Assembly: GCF_037300705.1 (NCBI RefSeq)
Contig: NZ_CP147776.1
Coordinates: 5,958,857 to 6,022,856, forward strand
Length of the DNA stretch: 64,000 nt
From: Massilia sp. W12
GTDB taxonomy: Bacteria; Pseudomonadota; Gammaproteobacteria; Burkholderiales; Burkholderiaceae_D
Direction of reading: 5' to 3'
The notes under the pieces were generated by a model. It saw only the letters and a program-made list of their open reading frames with translations. It had not been told where the DNA came from and made no database searches. Positions 1 to 10,800 of the stretch are shown here, in pieces. The translations under genes were made by a program, and so were the position numbers. Each line of letters begins with the position of its first letter. Within the stretch, counting starts at the first letter, position 1.

Positions 1-2
1 GT

Positions 3-596
3 GGGTACTTCAAACGCGATCGTTGGCACCTGAGTCTCGGCTGCGCGCCCTTCGAGATCAATACGGATGTCGGTGCCGACCTCCTGGTGGATGAAGGCGG
101 CAACGACCCCGGCGTCTACACCAAGGGCCACGAGTTGCTGCGCCCTTACCAGAGCAGCCACCATCGCGCCCTCGTGGTGCTGGATTGCGAATGGGAAGGT
201 TCGCCTGGCAAAGACGCGATCGTCGCCCACATCACGGCCAATCTGGTTACTAGTGGCTGGGCCGAGGATGCGGTCAAAGTGATCGCCATCGAGCCCGAGT
301 TGGAAAACTGGCTGTGGCAGGACAAGCCGCAGGTGGCTGATGCTCTTGGCTACCAAGGGACGAAGCCGCTGCGTCAACACCTTGCCGACAGTGGCAAGTG
401 GCCTATTGACGTGGCTAAGCCGCCTCGGCCGAAAGAGACCGCCGAGTGGGTTCTGAAACAAGCAAAGAAGCCGCGTTCGTCAGCGATCTACCAGAAGCTG
501 GCGGAGCACATCTCGATCCGGGGATGTACTGACGCAGCTTTCGCCGAGATGCACGCTGCATTCCTTGCGTGGTTCCCCATGGAGGTCGCAGCATGA
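3..596 (+). CDS. mad4: MAD4-like defence protein, 5' end outside the window
   Basis: The frame is open from the first bases of the window, so the gene starts upstream and only its last 197 codons are visible. Visible segments include RALVVLDCEWEG followed about 50 residues later by IEPELENWLW. This acidic pattern resembles the TOPRIM-like proteins found beside ATPases in defence loci, but that fold is my inference. The stop codon overlaps the start of the next gene as ATGA, which indicates translational coupling. I assign it to MAD4 of the methylation-associated defence system (MADS) from its position directly before a specificity-like gene and the kinase, not from a search. The biochemical role of MAD4 is not evident from this fragment. 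Confidence 0.62.
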   Translation, partial: GYFKRDRWHLSLGCAPFEINTDVGADLLVDEGGNDPGVYTKGHELLRPYQSSHHRALVVLDCEWEGSPGKDAIVAHITANLVTSGWAEDAVKVIAIEPELENWLWQDKPQVADALGYQGTKPLRQHLADSGKWPIDVAKPPRPKETAEWVLKQAKKPRSSAIYQKLAEHISIRGCTDAAFAEMHAAFLAWFPMEVAA

Positions 597-2023
597 CCTT
601 CATGAGTTTCAAGAATGCACGAATTGTTCGGTCAGGATGGCTCGATGAAGGCGGTCGTCGGCTGGACTGCAACCCTTACATGTCTGGTGCGCTGGAAGCG
701 CGCGACACCCTTCAAAAGTTGAAGGCTCGAAAGGATGCCCTATGTACCCTCACGAGCGGCTATTCAGGAGGCATCTACAACGGCCCCGTATTTGCGCGCG
801 CCTGGGTTGATGACCCACGATTTGGCGTTCCATTCCTGAGCAACAGTGAAATGCTCAGTGCTGACCTTACAACTTTGCCACTGCTGCAACGACGATATGC
901 AGAGTCCAAGAAGCTGGCTCACCTGAAGCTAATGCGTGGCACCACTCTTATTACCTGCTCAGGGACGATTGGGCGCATGACGTTGGTTCGCCCTGACATG
1001 GAGGGCATGTGGTCTTCGCAGCACATCATGAAGGTCGTACCGGATCCTGAGCGAGTTCCACCAGGATATCTGTATGCGTTCTTGTCGAGCCGCTACGGCG
1101 TGCCTCTAGTGGTTTCAGGTACCTATGGCGCAATTATTCAGCATATCGAGCCTAAGCACATTGAGGGCTTGCCGGTGCCAAGACTCTCTCCTTCGCTAGA
1201 AGCCGAAGTGCATGCATTGATTGTTGAAGCCGCAGATCGAAGAGCTGCGGCTGCGGCCGATCTTAAGCGCGCCCAGAGTCTGTTATTGGATGCGATCGGA
1301 CAACCAAGCGGCCCACCTGGCAATAATTCGGTTCAGGCCAGACAAACCCGAATTGTTGCTCTATCCGACATTCAGCGATCCATGCGCATGGAGGGTAATT
1401 TCTATAACCCCACGGCGACGCACGTGGAAAAGTGGGCAAGATCATCCCCGAACTGCATTGAGCTTGGGGTGGTTGCAGATGTGTATGACGTTCCACCCTT
1501 TAAGCATATCTATGTCGATGAGGGGCATGGGATCCCCTTCTTTACAAGTGGCGAGCTATTTGACATTGATCGGGTTGCAAACAAGTTTCTCGCCAAAGGA
1601 AGGACAGTCAATTTGCACAAATATGTCCTCCAGCGTGACTGGGTTCTGCTCGCTCGGTCGGGGCAATTGGGAGGGATTATTGGACGACCTCAATATGCAG
1701 ATTCTGCGCTCGATGGTGCAGCAACGTCCGATCATGTAATTAGATTGGTGCCCAAAGGAATTCCCGGCGGATATTTGTTTGCCTATCTATATAGTTCATC
1801 CATTGGCTATCCATTGCTTACTCGTTGCGCCACAGGACATTCAATCCCTGCCCTATGGCCGTCGCAGTTAAACTCGCTTCCGGTTGTTTTGGCGGCGCCA
1901 GAGGTAATGAAAACAATATCTCGCGTGGTTGTTGATGCGTTCGAGAATCGAGTGCAAGCGACAGCACTTGAACATAAAGCGCGCCAGGTATTGGAACAGG
2001 CAATCGAGAAAATGGGGGGGTAA
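593..2023 (+). CDS. mad5: Type I restriction specificity (S)-like subunit, MAD5
   Basis: This 476-aa protein has the layout of a type I HsdS subunit. Two target-recognition-like halves each hold a stretch such as LMRGTTLITCSGTIGRM or LLARSGQLGGIIGR, and each is followed by an Ala/Arg/Glu-rich helical spacer (RRAAAAADLKRAQSLL and ALEHKARQVLEQAIEKM). S subunits choose the DNA sequence that the partner methyltransferase modifies, which in MADS would be MAD2, to the left of this window. I chose the ATG at 593 over the upstream in-frame start because it overlaps the previous stop as ATGA and has GGAGG seven bases ahead. The gene ends in a G7 run (2014-2020) that also serves as the Shine-Dalgarno of the next gene. 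Confidence 0.78.
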   Translation: MTFMSFKNARIVRSGWLDEGGRRLDCNPYMSGALEARDTLQKLKARKDALCTLTSGYSGGIYNGPVFARAWVDDPRFGVPFLSNSEMLSADLTTLPLLQRRYAESKKLAHLKLMRGTTLITCSGTIGRMTLVRPDMEGMWSSQHIMKVVPDPERVPPGYLYAFLSSRYGVPLVVSGTYGAIIQHIEPKHIEGLPVPRLSPSLEAEVHALIVEAADRRAAAAADLKRAQSLLLDAIGQPSGPPGNNSVQARQTRIVALSDIQRSMRMEGNFYNPTATHVEKWARSSPNCIELGVVADVYDVPPFKHIYVDEGHGIPFFTSGELFDIDRVANKFLAKGRTVNLHKYVLQRDWVLLARSGQLGGIIGRPQYADSALDGAATSDHVIRLVPKGIPGGYLFAYLYSSSIGYPLLTRCATGHSIPALWPSQLNSLPVVLAAPEVMKTISRVVVDAFENRVQATALEHKARQVLEQAIEKMGG

Positions 2024-2024
2024 T

Positions 2025-5000
2025 GTGGCCAAAGTGAATCCAGTAGGCCAACCGGTCAACGATGCAGAGCGCAGTGCCATCGCTTACCTGCGGGATCGCT
2101 TGCCAGACAGTTTCGTTCTGATTCACAACTTCGAGATCGAGCGGCAGGGCGAGCGCTTCGAGATCGACATTGCATTGCTGACGCCGCACGCCCTGTATCT
2201 GATCGACGTGAAGGGCACGCGCGGCGCCATCGATGTGTACGGCAACAAGTGGTACCCCGAGGGGCGCGCGCCGTTTCCATCGCCGCTTGGCAAACTGCGC
2301 GGCCATGCGCGCACGGTGAAGGGCTTGGTGACTCAGGCCAACCCGGGGCGGCATGAGCTGGAGGACATCTATGTGGATGCCGCCATCCTGCTCACCGCAC
2401 CCGATGCACACCTGAACGACCGCGCTGATGTCGATCAGAAGCAGGTCGTGAAGTTGAAGGATGCTGAACGCTATTTCAAGGATGCCACGCGCATCCCGGT
2501 GCGCTTCTCCAAGAACATCCTGCAGCAGCAGGGATTGATCCTGCATGCCTTGAAGGTGGTGAAGCCCGCTTCCGCCGTGCAGTGCTTTGGGCACTGGCAG
2601 GTGAAAGAGAAGCTCGGGGCGGCGGAGGCCTACACCGAGTTCCGAGCCGAGAACGCGTTTGCAGGTGGCACAGCCCGCCTGCGGGTGTACCAGGCAGACC
2701 CTTACCAGCCTGAGGATGTGCGCAAGGCGCAGGTCAACCGCATTGCCAACGCCTACCGGGCGCTGTCCAAGCTGCCGCTGCATCCCAACATCGTCGCAGC
2801 GCGGGATTTTTTCCCGACCGATGACGACAAGTCTTTCATTCTGATCCTGGACGATGCACCGGGCCAGGCGCTGACGGTGCACATGGCTCGCCCCCAGTTG
2901 GCGCTGACCTTGGACCAGAAGTGGCGTGTGGCCAAAGATCTGTTGGCGGCATTGGCCCACGCCCACCATCACGGTGTGGTGCATCGCAACCTGACACCGG
3001 GCGCGATCTTGATTGGCCAGGACGGCACAACGCGCATCACCGATTTCGATTTCGCCAAGCCCGGTGTGGAGCGCAGCCTGACGATCGCGGCGGAAATTGT
3101 TGATCTGGTGGAGAAAGCCTATGTGGCGCCCGAAGCGTTCCGGGAGCCGGGCGCCGCGTCGAGCGCATCAGACATCTTCTCCGCAGGCGTCATCCTCTAC
3201 GAACTCTTCACCGGCGAGCGCCCCTTTGCGGGCGAGCCCACCACGGTGTGGGATCGGGTTGGCGAGTTCCTCAACAAGCCCTCGGCATTGCGGCCGGAGC
3301 TGAACGAGGCCTTTGATGCTTGGCTGCAGAGCTTGTGCGCTTTTGATGAGCACCAGCGGTTGACCGCATCGGCCGCGCTGGCCGCTTTGAATGCTTTGCT
3401 GCAACCCGTGGCGCAAGCAGCCAGCCCAGCTGCAGAGGCGCCGAAGCCCGAGGTCGTTGAAGTCGATGATGCCCAGACCGACTACCTGAACTTGGCGGCA
3501 GGCCATCGCCTGACCCACAAGTTCATCGTGGAGAAGAAGCTCGGGCGCGGCAGCTTCGGTGTGGTCTACAAGGTGATCGACACCCTGGGTGATGTGGCGC
3601 GCACGGTGAAGCTCATCGTCAGTGACCGGCACTCGACCCTGGAGCGCCTGAAGAAGGAGTACCGCCACCTGGCGCACATCCCCGAGCACCCTCACGTGGT
3701 GCGTGTGTTGGATGCGGATGTGATTCCAGGGCGTGACATTCCCTTCCTGGTGTTTGAGTACGTGGAAGGGGCCGATGTCGGCGACATGATCCACGACCGC
3801 CTGCTATCCCCCGAGGATGCGCTGGAACTGAGCAAGCAGGTGATGGAGGGGCTGGTGCATCTGCATGCGCAAGGCTTCCATCACTGCGACATCAAGCCGC
3901 GCAATCTGTTATGGACGCAGAAGGGCGCCAAGATCATCGACTTCAATGTGTCGGTGCGAGCCGACGACAAGGAGTCGCGCGGCGGGGGCTCGCGGCGCTA
4001 TTTGCCGCCGGACTTTGATCCTGAAGTCATTCCCCACAACGGCGAGCGCGCTGACCGCGATCTGTATGCGCTGGGCCTTACCTTGTATGAGGCATTGACG
4101 GCTCGCTACCCGTGGGACACCACGGAGCCTCCCATTAACAAGCCCGCGCCCGACCCGCGCGAACTCTCGGGCTTTGCCGACTTGGCGCCAGAGTTGGTGA
4201 ATGTGGTGCTCAAGGCCATTGCGCCGCGCAGGGCGGAGCGCTTCCACACGGCCGTGGATTTTCGCGATGCGCTGGCCGAGGTACGCCATGCACGGCGTAT
4301 TCAGACCGTCAGCCTGACGGCTATGACAGCGGCGGTTAGCAGCGGTCAAGCCGTCTTGGCTGAGTCGGCGCCCAACTCCAACACATTCGTTTCGCACCTG
4401 CTGACGCTCTACAGTCAAAGCCGCCGCAGTAATGCCGGTACGCGGGGCATGGACGCGCTTGGGTTCTCTGCCTATGTGGACACCGCGCTGGACCGTGCCT
4501 TGTTGCCTGCTGTGCTGCAGGGGGAGTTCCGGCTTGTGCTGATCTCGGGCAACGCTGGTGATGGCAAGACCGCCTTCTTGCAACGCCTGGAGAAAGAGGT
4601 GGAAGCGCGCGGCGGGTCCGTCAATCGTGGCTTGGCAAACGGCAGCGAGCTGAGCTTGCACGGCACGCGCTACCTGATCAACTACGACGGCAGCCAAGAC
4701 GAGGGCAACAAAGACAACAACCAGGTGTTGCTGGACTTCCTGGACCCGTTCAAGGGCAACGATACAGCGTCCTGGAGGCCCCAGGAGACACGACTGATTG
4801 CGATCAACGAGGGCCGCTTGGTGGATTTCCTCGCTGCGCATGAACGGGATTTCCCGGCGCTCACGGCCCTGGTTCGGCGTGCATTCGCCACCGGGGAAGC
4901 GGAGTCTGGCGTGGTGGTGGTGAATCTGAATTTGCGCAGCGTTGTGGCCGATGACGCCAGCAATGCTGAGGGCGGCTCGATTCTGGAGCGCACGCTGCGA

Positions 5001-6200
5001 AGCATCGTCCGCCCGCAGAACTGGGCTGCTTGTGAGCAGTGTGATTTGAAAGACAGTTGCTACGCCTTGCACAACGCGCGCAGTTTCCAGGATGAGATCG
5101 CCGGGCCGCGCTTGCTGGAACGCCTCAAGACGCTGTACACGATGGCGCACTTGCGCGGGCGCTTGCATATCACGATGCGCGATCTGCGTTCAGCGCTGTC
5201 GTTCATGCTGATTGGCAACCGCGACTGTGGCGAGATTCATGCGCTCTACGCTTCAGGCAAGCACGATGAGGTGGCGCACAGCTTCTACTTCAACAGCTGG
5301 ATGGGCGGCGGGCAAGCCACCTCGGACCGGCTGCTGATACTGCTGAGCGATCTGGATGTTGGCAAGCAGGAGGACCCCCGCTTCGATCGAGGCCTGGACT
5401 TTGTTCAGCCGGATGACCGCGCCCTGTTCCGCTTCGAGCGCCGAGGGCAGTTTGACTTCGAGGTGTTGAAGCGCCTGTTTGGCGATCTGCCGCGTGACGT
5501 GTCTGACTCCTCAGTTCGCCACCGGGCGCGCAAGCATCGCGAGTACGTGGCCATGGCGCGCCGCAAGCACTTCTTTGAGCGGCGTGACGCCAGCTGGGAA
5601 AAGATGCTGCCCTATCGTTCCGCCAAACGCATGGTGGAGATCGTTCGCGGCGAAATGCCCATCGACGAACTCACGAGCGAAATCCTGCATGCCATCAACC
5701 GAGGCGAGGGGCTACAGCGCCCGGAGCGCCTTGGAGCCAGCCTGGCCTTGCAGTTGCGGCAGGTCGAACACGGTACGGTTCGCAGCTACCGGCTCTTCCC
5801 CGTGGAGGGCTTTGGGCTGCAGGTGCAAGACTTTGCGGCCAAGGCGCGCTTCGTTGAGCACCTGCCGACCGGTCTGCTGCTGAAGTACCAAGGCCAAGGC
5901 GCAGGGGCCATCAGCAGCGAGCTGATCATCAACCTCGACGTGTTCGAGATGCTGGTGCGGCTGAATGAAGGCTATCGGCCAAGCGTTGAAGAGATGCAGG
6001 GTTTCTATCTCTGCCTTGGCGTGTTCAAGAACAGCCTCAACGCTCAGCCTTACCGCGAAATCCTGCTGACCACCACGGGGCACGATTTCTACCGCTTGGC
6101 CCGCCATGACGATGGTCGGGTGGAGATGCGTTTGCTGCACGGCCCGGTGAAGGGCGCTCGCCAAGAAGAAGCCGCAGAGAGCGGCGACAGGGGGAACTGA
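2025..6200 (+). CDS. mad6: NERD nuclease-related / tandem protein kinase / P-loop ATPase fusion, MAD6
   Basis: The product is about 1391 aa. Residues ~10-110 form a NERD domain (FEIDIALL then LYLIDVKGTRG, the D...D-x-K nuclease-like signature). A first kinase fold (~220-470) has a catalytic loop reading VHRNLTP, with Asn in place of the usual catalytic Asp, and ITDFDFAK; it is probably a pseudokinase. A second kinase (~500-770) has GRGSFGVVYK, HCDIKPRNLL and IIDFNVS and looks active. From ~830 there is a P-loop (ISGNAGDGKT, ~842) and a Cys cluster (CEQCDLKDSC, ~1004) resembling the DptF-type ATPases of phosphorothioate restriction systems. The start is GTG at 2025, right after the MAD5 stop, with a G7 Shine-Dalgarno; ATG in the overlapping frame stops at once. 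MAD6 is the protein kinase of MADS; that name is recalled, not searched. Confidence 0.82.
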   Translation: MAKVNPVGQPVNDAERSAIAYLRDRLPDSFVLIHNFEIERQGERFEIDIALLTPHALYLIDVKGTRGAIDVYGNKWYPEGRAPFPSPLGKLRGHARTVKGLVTQANPGRHELEDIYVDAAILLTAPDAHLNDRADVDQKQVVKLKDAERYFKDATRIPVRFSKNILQQQGLILHALKVVKPASAVQCFGHWQVKEKLGAAEAYTEFRAENAFAGGTARLRVYQADPYQPEDVRKAQVNRIANAYRALSKLPLHPNIVAARDFFPTDDDKSFILILDDAPGQALTVHMARPQLALTLDQKWRVAKDLLAALAHAHHHGVVHRNLTPGAILIGQDGTTRITDFDFAKPGVERSLTIAAEIVDLVEKAYVAPEAFREPGAASSASDIFSAGVILYELFTGERPFAGEPTTVWDRVGEFLNKPSALRPELNEAFDAWLQSLCAFDEHQRLTASAALAALNALLQPVAQAASPAAEAPKPEVVEVDDAQTDYLNLAAGHRLTHKFIVEKKLGRGSFGVVYKVIDTLGDVARTVKLIVSDRHSTLERLKKEYRHLAHIPEHPHVVRVLDADVIPGRDIPFLVFEYVEGADVGDMIHDRLLSPEDALELSKQVMEGLVHLHAQGFHHCDIKPRNLLWTQKGAKIIDFNVSVRADDKESRGGGSRRYLPPDFDPEVIPHNGERADRDLYALGLTLYEALTARYPWDTTEPPINKPAPDPRELSGFADLAPELVNVVLKAIAPRRAERFHTAVDFRDALAEVRHARRIQTVSLTAMTAAVSSGQAVLAESAPNSNTFVSHLLTLYSQSRRSNAGTRGMDALGFSAYVDTALDRALLPAVLQGEFRLVLISGNAGDGKTAFLQRLEKEVEARGGSVNRGLANGSELSLHGTRYLINYDGSQDEGNKDNNQVLLDFLDPFKGNDTASWRPQETRLIAINEGRLVDFLAAHERDFPALTALVRRAFATGEAESGVVVVNLNLRSVVADDASNAEGGSILERTLRSIVRPQNWAACEQCDLKDSCYALHNARSFQDEIAGPRLLERLKTLYTMAHLRGRLHITMRDLRSALSFMLIGNRDCGEIHALYASGKHDEVAHSFYFNSWMGGGQATSDRLLILLSDLDVGKQEDPRFDRGLDFVQPDDRALFRFERRGQFDFEVLKRLFGDLPRDVSDSSVRHRARKHREYVAMARRKHFFERRDASWEKMLPYRSAKRMVEIVRGEMPIDELTSEILHAINRGEGLQRPERLGASLALQLRQVEHGTVRSYRLFPVEGFGLQVQDFAAKARFVEHLPTGLLLKYQGQGAGAISSELIINLDVFEMLVRLNEGYRPSVEEMQGFYLCLGVFKNSLNAQPYREILLTTTGHDFYRLARHDDGRVEMRLLHGPVKGARQEEAAESGDRGN

Positions 6201-7873
6201 TGGCATTGCAGAAGAAGGACAGGGAGTTCCGACTCCCAAAAATCAGCTATCTCGACTTCAAGACCATCGAGATGGATCGGGTGCTCACCGGCTTGTTCGA
6301 GCGGCTGGAGCATGGTGGCTATCCGAGCGTTTTCCGCGACAAGCGCGAGCTGACCGTGGACAAGTTCGTTGATGACATTCTCGATGCAAGCGACAAGTTC
6401 TTGGGCTTTACACAGCACCGGGACATAGTGGAGCGTTGGGTGGAAACCCACCTGATGGACATCGTGAACCGAGGCAAGAAAAACGCCGTTGTGGCAGGGC
6501 CACGACCGTTGCACGGCTATACCTATCGCTTTCGCAACCCGAAGCACTCGCGTGACTACGGAGCTGCGCAGCAGCTTTACCAGATGCTGCACCACGCACG
6601 CCACCTTGCCGGCCACAAGGCGATCGAGCATCTCAAGGGCTTCTTTTTCGACGGGTTCGACAAGCTCACAAGAGAGCTGAACGATAAGGCGCTGACAGAC
6701 ATTGAGACGGCGACGCTGCTGCACTTTCTGTCGCAGAGGAAGGACACGGCGGACACGCGCGCTGGCGGAGATCGGTTCGCGCCTGTGTGCATCGGCTCAG
6801 CAGATCTGATGGCCGAGGACATTCAGCGACTGCTGTTCTACAAGCCCTTCATGCCGCGCTCGGTGATGGTGGAGTACCTGAAGGTGCTGTTGTCGTTCCA
6901 CTTGGCGCTGTATCACCTTCGCTTGCTGAAGCTGCTGCCTGCCTGGCAGAAGCTGGCGGGCGCCAACTCGCTGTGCGCTGAATCGGCATGCCCTATGAAG
7001 CCGCGCGAGCAACGCGAGCCTCAGGGTGACTGTCCCTACAAACTCGGTCTATTCGTAGATCTGTCGGGTAGCGCAGAGTCTTCAACCGCAGCGCTGGCAG
7101 AGCGCAGCGCAGATGGCTACTACCGGCGCATTCCCAGTTTTGTGCGAGCGTACTTCGTCGCTAAGAAGCTGGATGAGTTTTCTGAGCACCTCGTTCGGAG
7201 AGGGAAGCTGATCCGGCCTTTGAATGCCGTGTTCTCGGTCGGCGAACTCTACGGTCTACAAGGAGCGCCGTTCGCGGAAGAGCGGGATAAGTTCTTTGGT
7301 GAGCGGCTGGCTGGGCTGCTGGAATCCTTGTCTGAGGGTGATGCGGGGCTTGACGCAGAGGTCGAGGCCATCACAAAGATGGGGCTCTCGGACTTTGAGA
7401 CCTACATCGAGATTTTGGTGGCTCTGCGTGGGGCCTTCCAGCGGAAGTACATCATCGAGTCTTTGGACTCGACGATGTTGAAGAACAAGTCGGGGGCGCT
7501 GCTTGCGCAGACCCGCACGCGGAACGCACCTCGGCGATTTGCGCTGGAGAGTCGCCTGCTGGAAGTGTTGCTGCAGATCGCGGTGTTGCGACCCGGTGGG
7601 GACCAGGGCTACTTCACCGGCGAGATGCGAATCGACGACTTGTTGTCGTTCTTGCGTGAACGCTATGGACTCTACATTGATCAGCTTCCGCCCGGCGAGG
7701 GGTTCAGCGCTCCGACCATCGACGAACGGAAGGCCCTGCGCAGCAATGTGCAAGCATTTACCGGACGCCTGCGCGAGATTGGCTTCTATCGAGATTTGTC
7801 TGATGCCTACGTGACCCAGACTGTGGTGCCGCGCTACACGATTGCAGAACGAAACGAAGGAGCGCGCGCATGA
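6200..7873 (+). CDS. mad7: Defence system protein MAD7
   Basis: This 557-aa protein starts on the last base of the MAD6 stop (TGATG) and ends in an ATGA overlap with MAD8, so it is translationally coupled on both sides. I see no classic P-loop or nuclease motif. Two features stand out: a Cys-rich stretch (CAESACP then GDCPYK, about residues 256-276) that could bind metal, and LFVDLSGSAESS shortly after, which resembles a DxSxS metal-ion motif. The order ATPase - this protein - HerA-like ATPase parallels DptF-DptG-DptH of phosphorothioate-dependent restriction, so a scaffold role similar to DptG is a reasonable inference. The MAD7 assignment rests on gene order and size. Confidence 0.7.
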   Translation: MALQKKDREFRLPKISYLDFKTIEMDRVLTGLFERLEHGGYPSVFRDKRELTVDKFVDDILDASDKFLGFTQHRDIVERWVETHLMDIVNRGKKNAVVAGPRPLHGYTYRFRNPKHSRDYGAAQQLYQMLHHARHLAGHKAIEHLKGFFFDGFDKLTRELNDKALTDIETATLLHFLSQRKDTADTRAGGDRFAPVCIGSADLMAEDIQRLLFYKPFMPRSVMVEYLKVLLSFHLALYHLRLLKLLPAWQKLAGANSLCAESACPMKPREQREPQGDCPYKLGLFVDLSGSAESSTAALAERSADGYYRRIPSFVRAYFVAKKLDEFSEHLVRRGKLIRPLNAVFSVGELYGLQGAPFAEERDKFFGERLAGLLESLSEGDAGLDAEVEAITKMGLSDFETYIEILVALRGAFQRKYIIESLDSTMLKNKSGALLAQTRTRNAPRRFALESRLLEVLLQIAVLRPGGDQGYFTGEMRIDDLLSFLRERYGLYIDQLPPGEGFSAPTIDERKALRSNVQAFTGRLREIGFYRDLSDAYVTQTVVPRYTIAERNEGARA

Positions 7874-10800
7874 GTCAGGGACTGCGTGAACTCACCAATC
7901 AAGAACTGAACGCCGCGCTGGAATCGGTCCTGCTTCCAAAGCTATCCCAGTTGCTTGCCGCTCGCGAGCTTGGGCATTGCATGCGGGTTACTGACTTGGA
8001 TCGAGAGCTGATGATTCGATTGGCTGGCGGCCTGCGGGCTGCCGTGCCGTCAGCGAATGTCGTGGTGCTGGCCGACGAAGGCTTGCGAGCGATGGCGCCG
8101 GACATGGCTGTCAGCAGCACCAAGCTGGTTGAGCTGCGGAATCCGCTACCGAACGATGAGCTTCGGCCCCCCTTGCTGGTCTTCGTGCCGAATGACCTGC
8201 GTGCTTCAGCGGAAGATTCTTTTGGCGTCGCGACATTCGAAGAGGTCTCGATCGATGGCGCGTATGCGGAGCTGAATGGGCAGTTGCTGGCTCAAGTTCC
8301 TGTCAACTTGCGGATGGCCGTAGAGGCCTGCTTGAGCGAGTTGCAACGGCCTGACAGCCGGTGGCGGTATGCCGATGACGCTGCTGTCGCTCGTTACCTG
8401 CTCACCTGCCAGATCAATGAGTTTGATCCGGACGCGATGGGGGCAGCGCTGTTTGAGCTTGCTCTGGCGCCGGACTTTGAGTTGTTCCAACAGGCCGAGC
8501 GCGCACCTGCACGGGTGGCGCGCAACCGAGAGTGCGTTGAGCGCGTGACCTGGTCTACCAAGACGGAGCGCGTTCGCGCGCTTGAGTTGGGCTTGCTGGA
8601 CCCTGTGTTTTGCAAGCAGCTTGGCGAGTTCTTCTCCCGTATCGGCGTCTCCAATCCCAAGGAGTGGACGCAAGCCATCGTTCGTGACCGTGTGAATTGG
8701 CCACTTGCGTTCAACAAATGGTTGTTCGAGGATGGCGGAGTCAACCCCGACGCCATCTACATCGGCGATGTCGCACTGCCTGACTTGCACCTGGTGAAGG
8801 ATGACAACGAAGACTCCCGGTTGGCTGAGTTTATCGGGCGCAAGGTGCTCCCCATCTCAAAAACCGGGCTCAAAAAGTTCAGTGTCTCTTTCCGTGTTGA
8901 CCCGGTACCGTCCAAGGTCGAAGGGTTGTCGCGGTTTGTGGCAGAGGTTGTATCGCGCGACAACGGGCCGACAGGCCTGCGTAGGCGAAAAGCCGCCTGG
9001 GCCAAAGGAGTCGACTCTGGCGTGATTGCTTTTTCGTCGATTGGCAAGATAGACTGGGAGGAGGGCTGGCACTACGTGCGAGTGTATGCAGAGACCGAGG
9101 ACGGTGATCGCATCCCTCTCGTGGACGGAGAAGGCAATCCCATCCGCTTCAACACTGATGCAGCGGAGACGCATGCCAGCCCCAACGAAAGTGACGTCTT
9201 TTACGTGATCACCGACGACGAGGTGGAGGTGGAACCACCGCAGCGTGCGGTCCCGCGTGAGGCAAGCTTGATGCATGCGTTGCTGCGTGCACGTTTTGCG
9301 GCGGTGACTCAGGATCGTGATCCTGGAACCGTTACTGTGACCGGCTGCGGTTGGGTGGGGCGCAGTAGCAAGGCCGTAGCCAGCGGCGAAACCTTGGAGA
9401 TTCGCCTGGGCAAAGAGGGTAAGGCGAACGTCTTGGTGTCCAGCCATTTGGCCAACCTGGAGCGCGCGTTTCTTGAAGACCCAGAAGGGCTTAACCGCTT
9501 GAGACTTTCGATCAGCGCTGCGGGTGTTGCCACCCGATCTACGACGTCATTCAAGTGGCCAGTCTCGGACGAGGTAACTCGATTCCGAGAGGCGCGGCAG
9601 TCGTTCTTCGCCGCAGTGCTCAAGGGAGAGCAACGGCTGATCATGCAGGCCAGCGATCTTCTGTCCCTTCAGGAGCCGGCGCAGAACTACGCCTCCGCCT
9701 ACTTGGCTTGGATCGACACAGCGCTTGCACGCGCCAGCTCGACAGAGACGGCCGTTGCGCGGCAAGCGATGGATGAGCTTCGCTACGCGCTCACCATCGA
9801 TTCAGTGGCCCTCGTGCTGGAAGACTACCAAGGCAGGCGACGAGATGCTGTGCTGTTGGGGCCAACGCATCCTTTGCGTGCCAACTGGCATGTTGCATGG
9901 AGCCATCTCGGCCAGGCCTGGATGGAGCAGAGCCGGGCTAGCAATAAAGAATTTGTGATCCCAACACGTGACGCAGTGATCAAGCAGCTTGCGCCAGCGG
10001 CATTTCCGCCGGTTGTCCCCTTCGGTGAGGAGCTGGGGCGGACAGCGCTGGCTGTGGACAACATCAACCCGTTCTGGTCTTTGTACGCAGCGACCGATGA
10101 AAAGGACCCTCGTGGCCTGATTGGGGAGGTTTGTGCTGCCTTGGGCTTGCCAGAGCCAGCCATAGGCGGGGCAACGATCGATAGTGCTTATCTTGCCGCG
10201 CGCGTGCAGCGTTATCTGGTCCAGCATCCGTATGTGGAGACGCTGACGATCAATGCTTTCAACGCGGGGCGCGCAGGCGCAATGGCCGAGGTGCTGCTGG
10301 CACTCCAGCGACATCCTGATTTCGCCGATCTGCGTTACGACATCCGGCTCTTCGTGCTTGACCCTGCAGCTCCTTCGACCGGGGAAGCGTTGCTGGAACT
10401 CTTGTCGCCAGATTCGGGAACGAGCGCCAAGGAGGCAGACGCGTTTTCGACGCCGACCAACAGTCATTTGCACCCCAAGCTGCGACTGGCCATTCGTGCG
10501 ATCAAGGAATTCCGTGAGGATCCGGATTTGCATGCGGCGCACCTGTCCTTCTTATTTGACTTGTTCCCTGCTGAGGAAATTCGAGCAGTTGATGTTCAGG
10601 ATAGTGACGACTCCTCGTTTGTCCATGGTCTGGTTCAGCCCTTCGAAGTGGACTATCTGGAAGACGAGCAGTCCATCACTTGGCTGCGTCGTCCGCTTCA
10701 TGGCGCGGCGCAGCCGCTGGAGGGAGCAGAGGCGTTATCTGACCTCATGGGTGGCGTTTCCCGTGCTGTCTCGGTCGCAGTGGCGACAGTTGCTCGCAGT

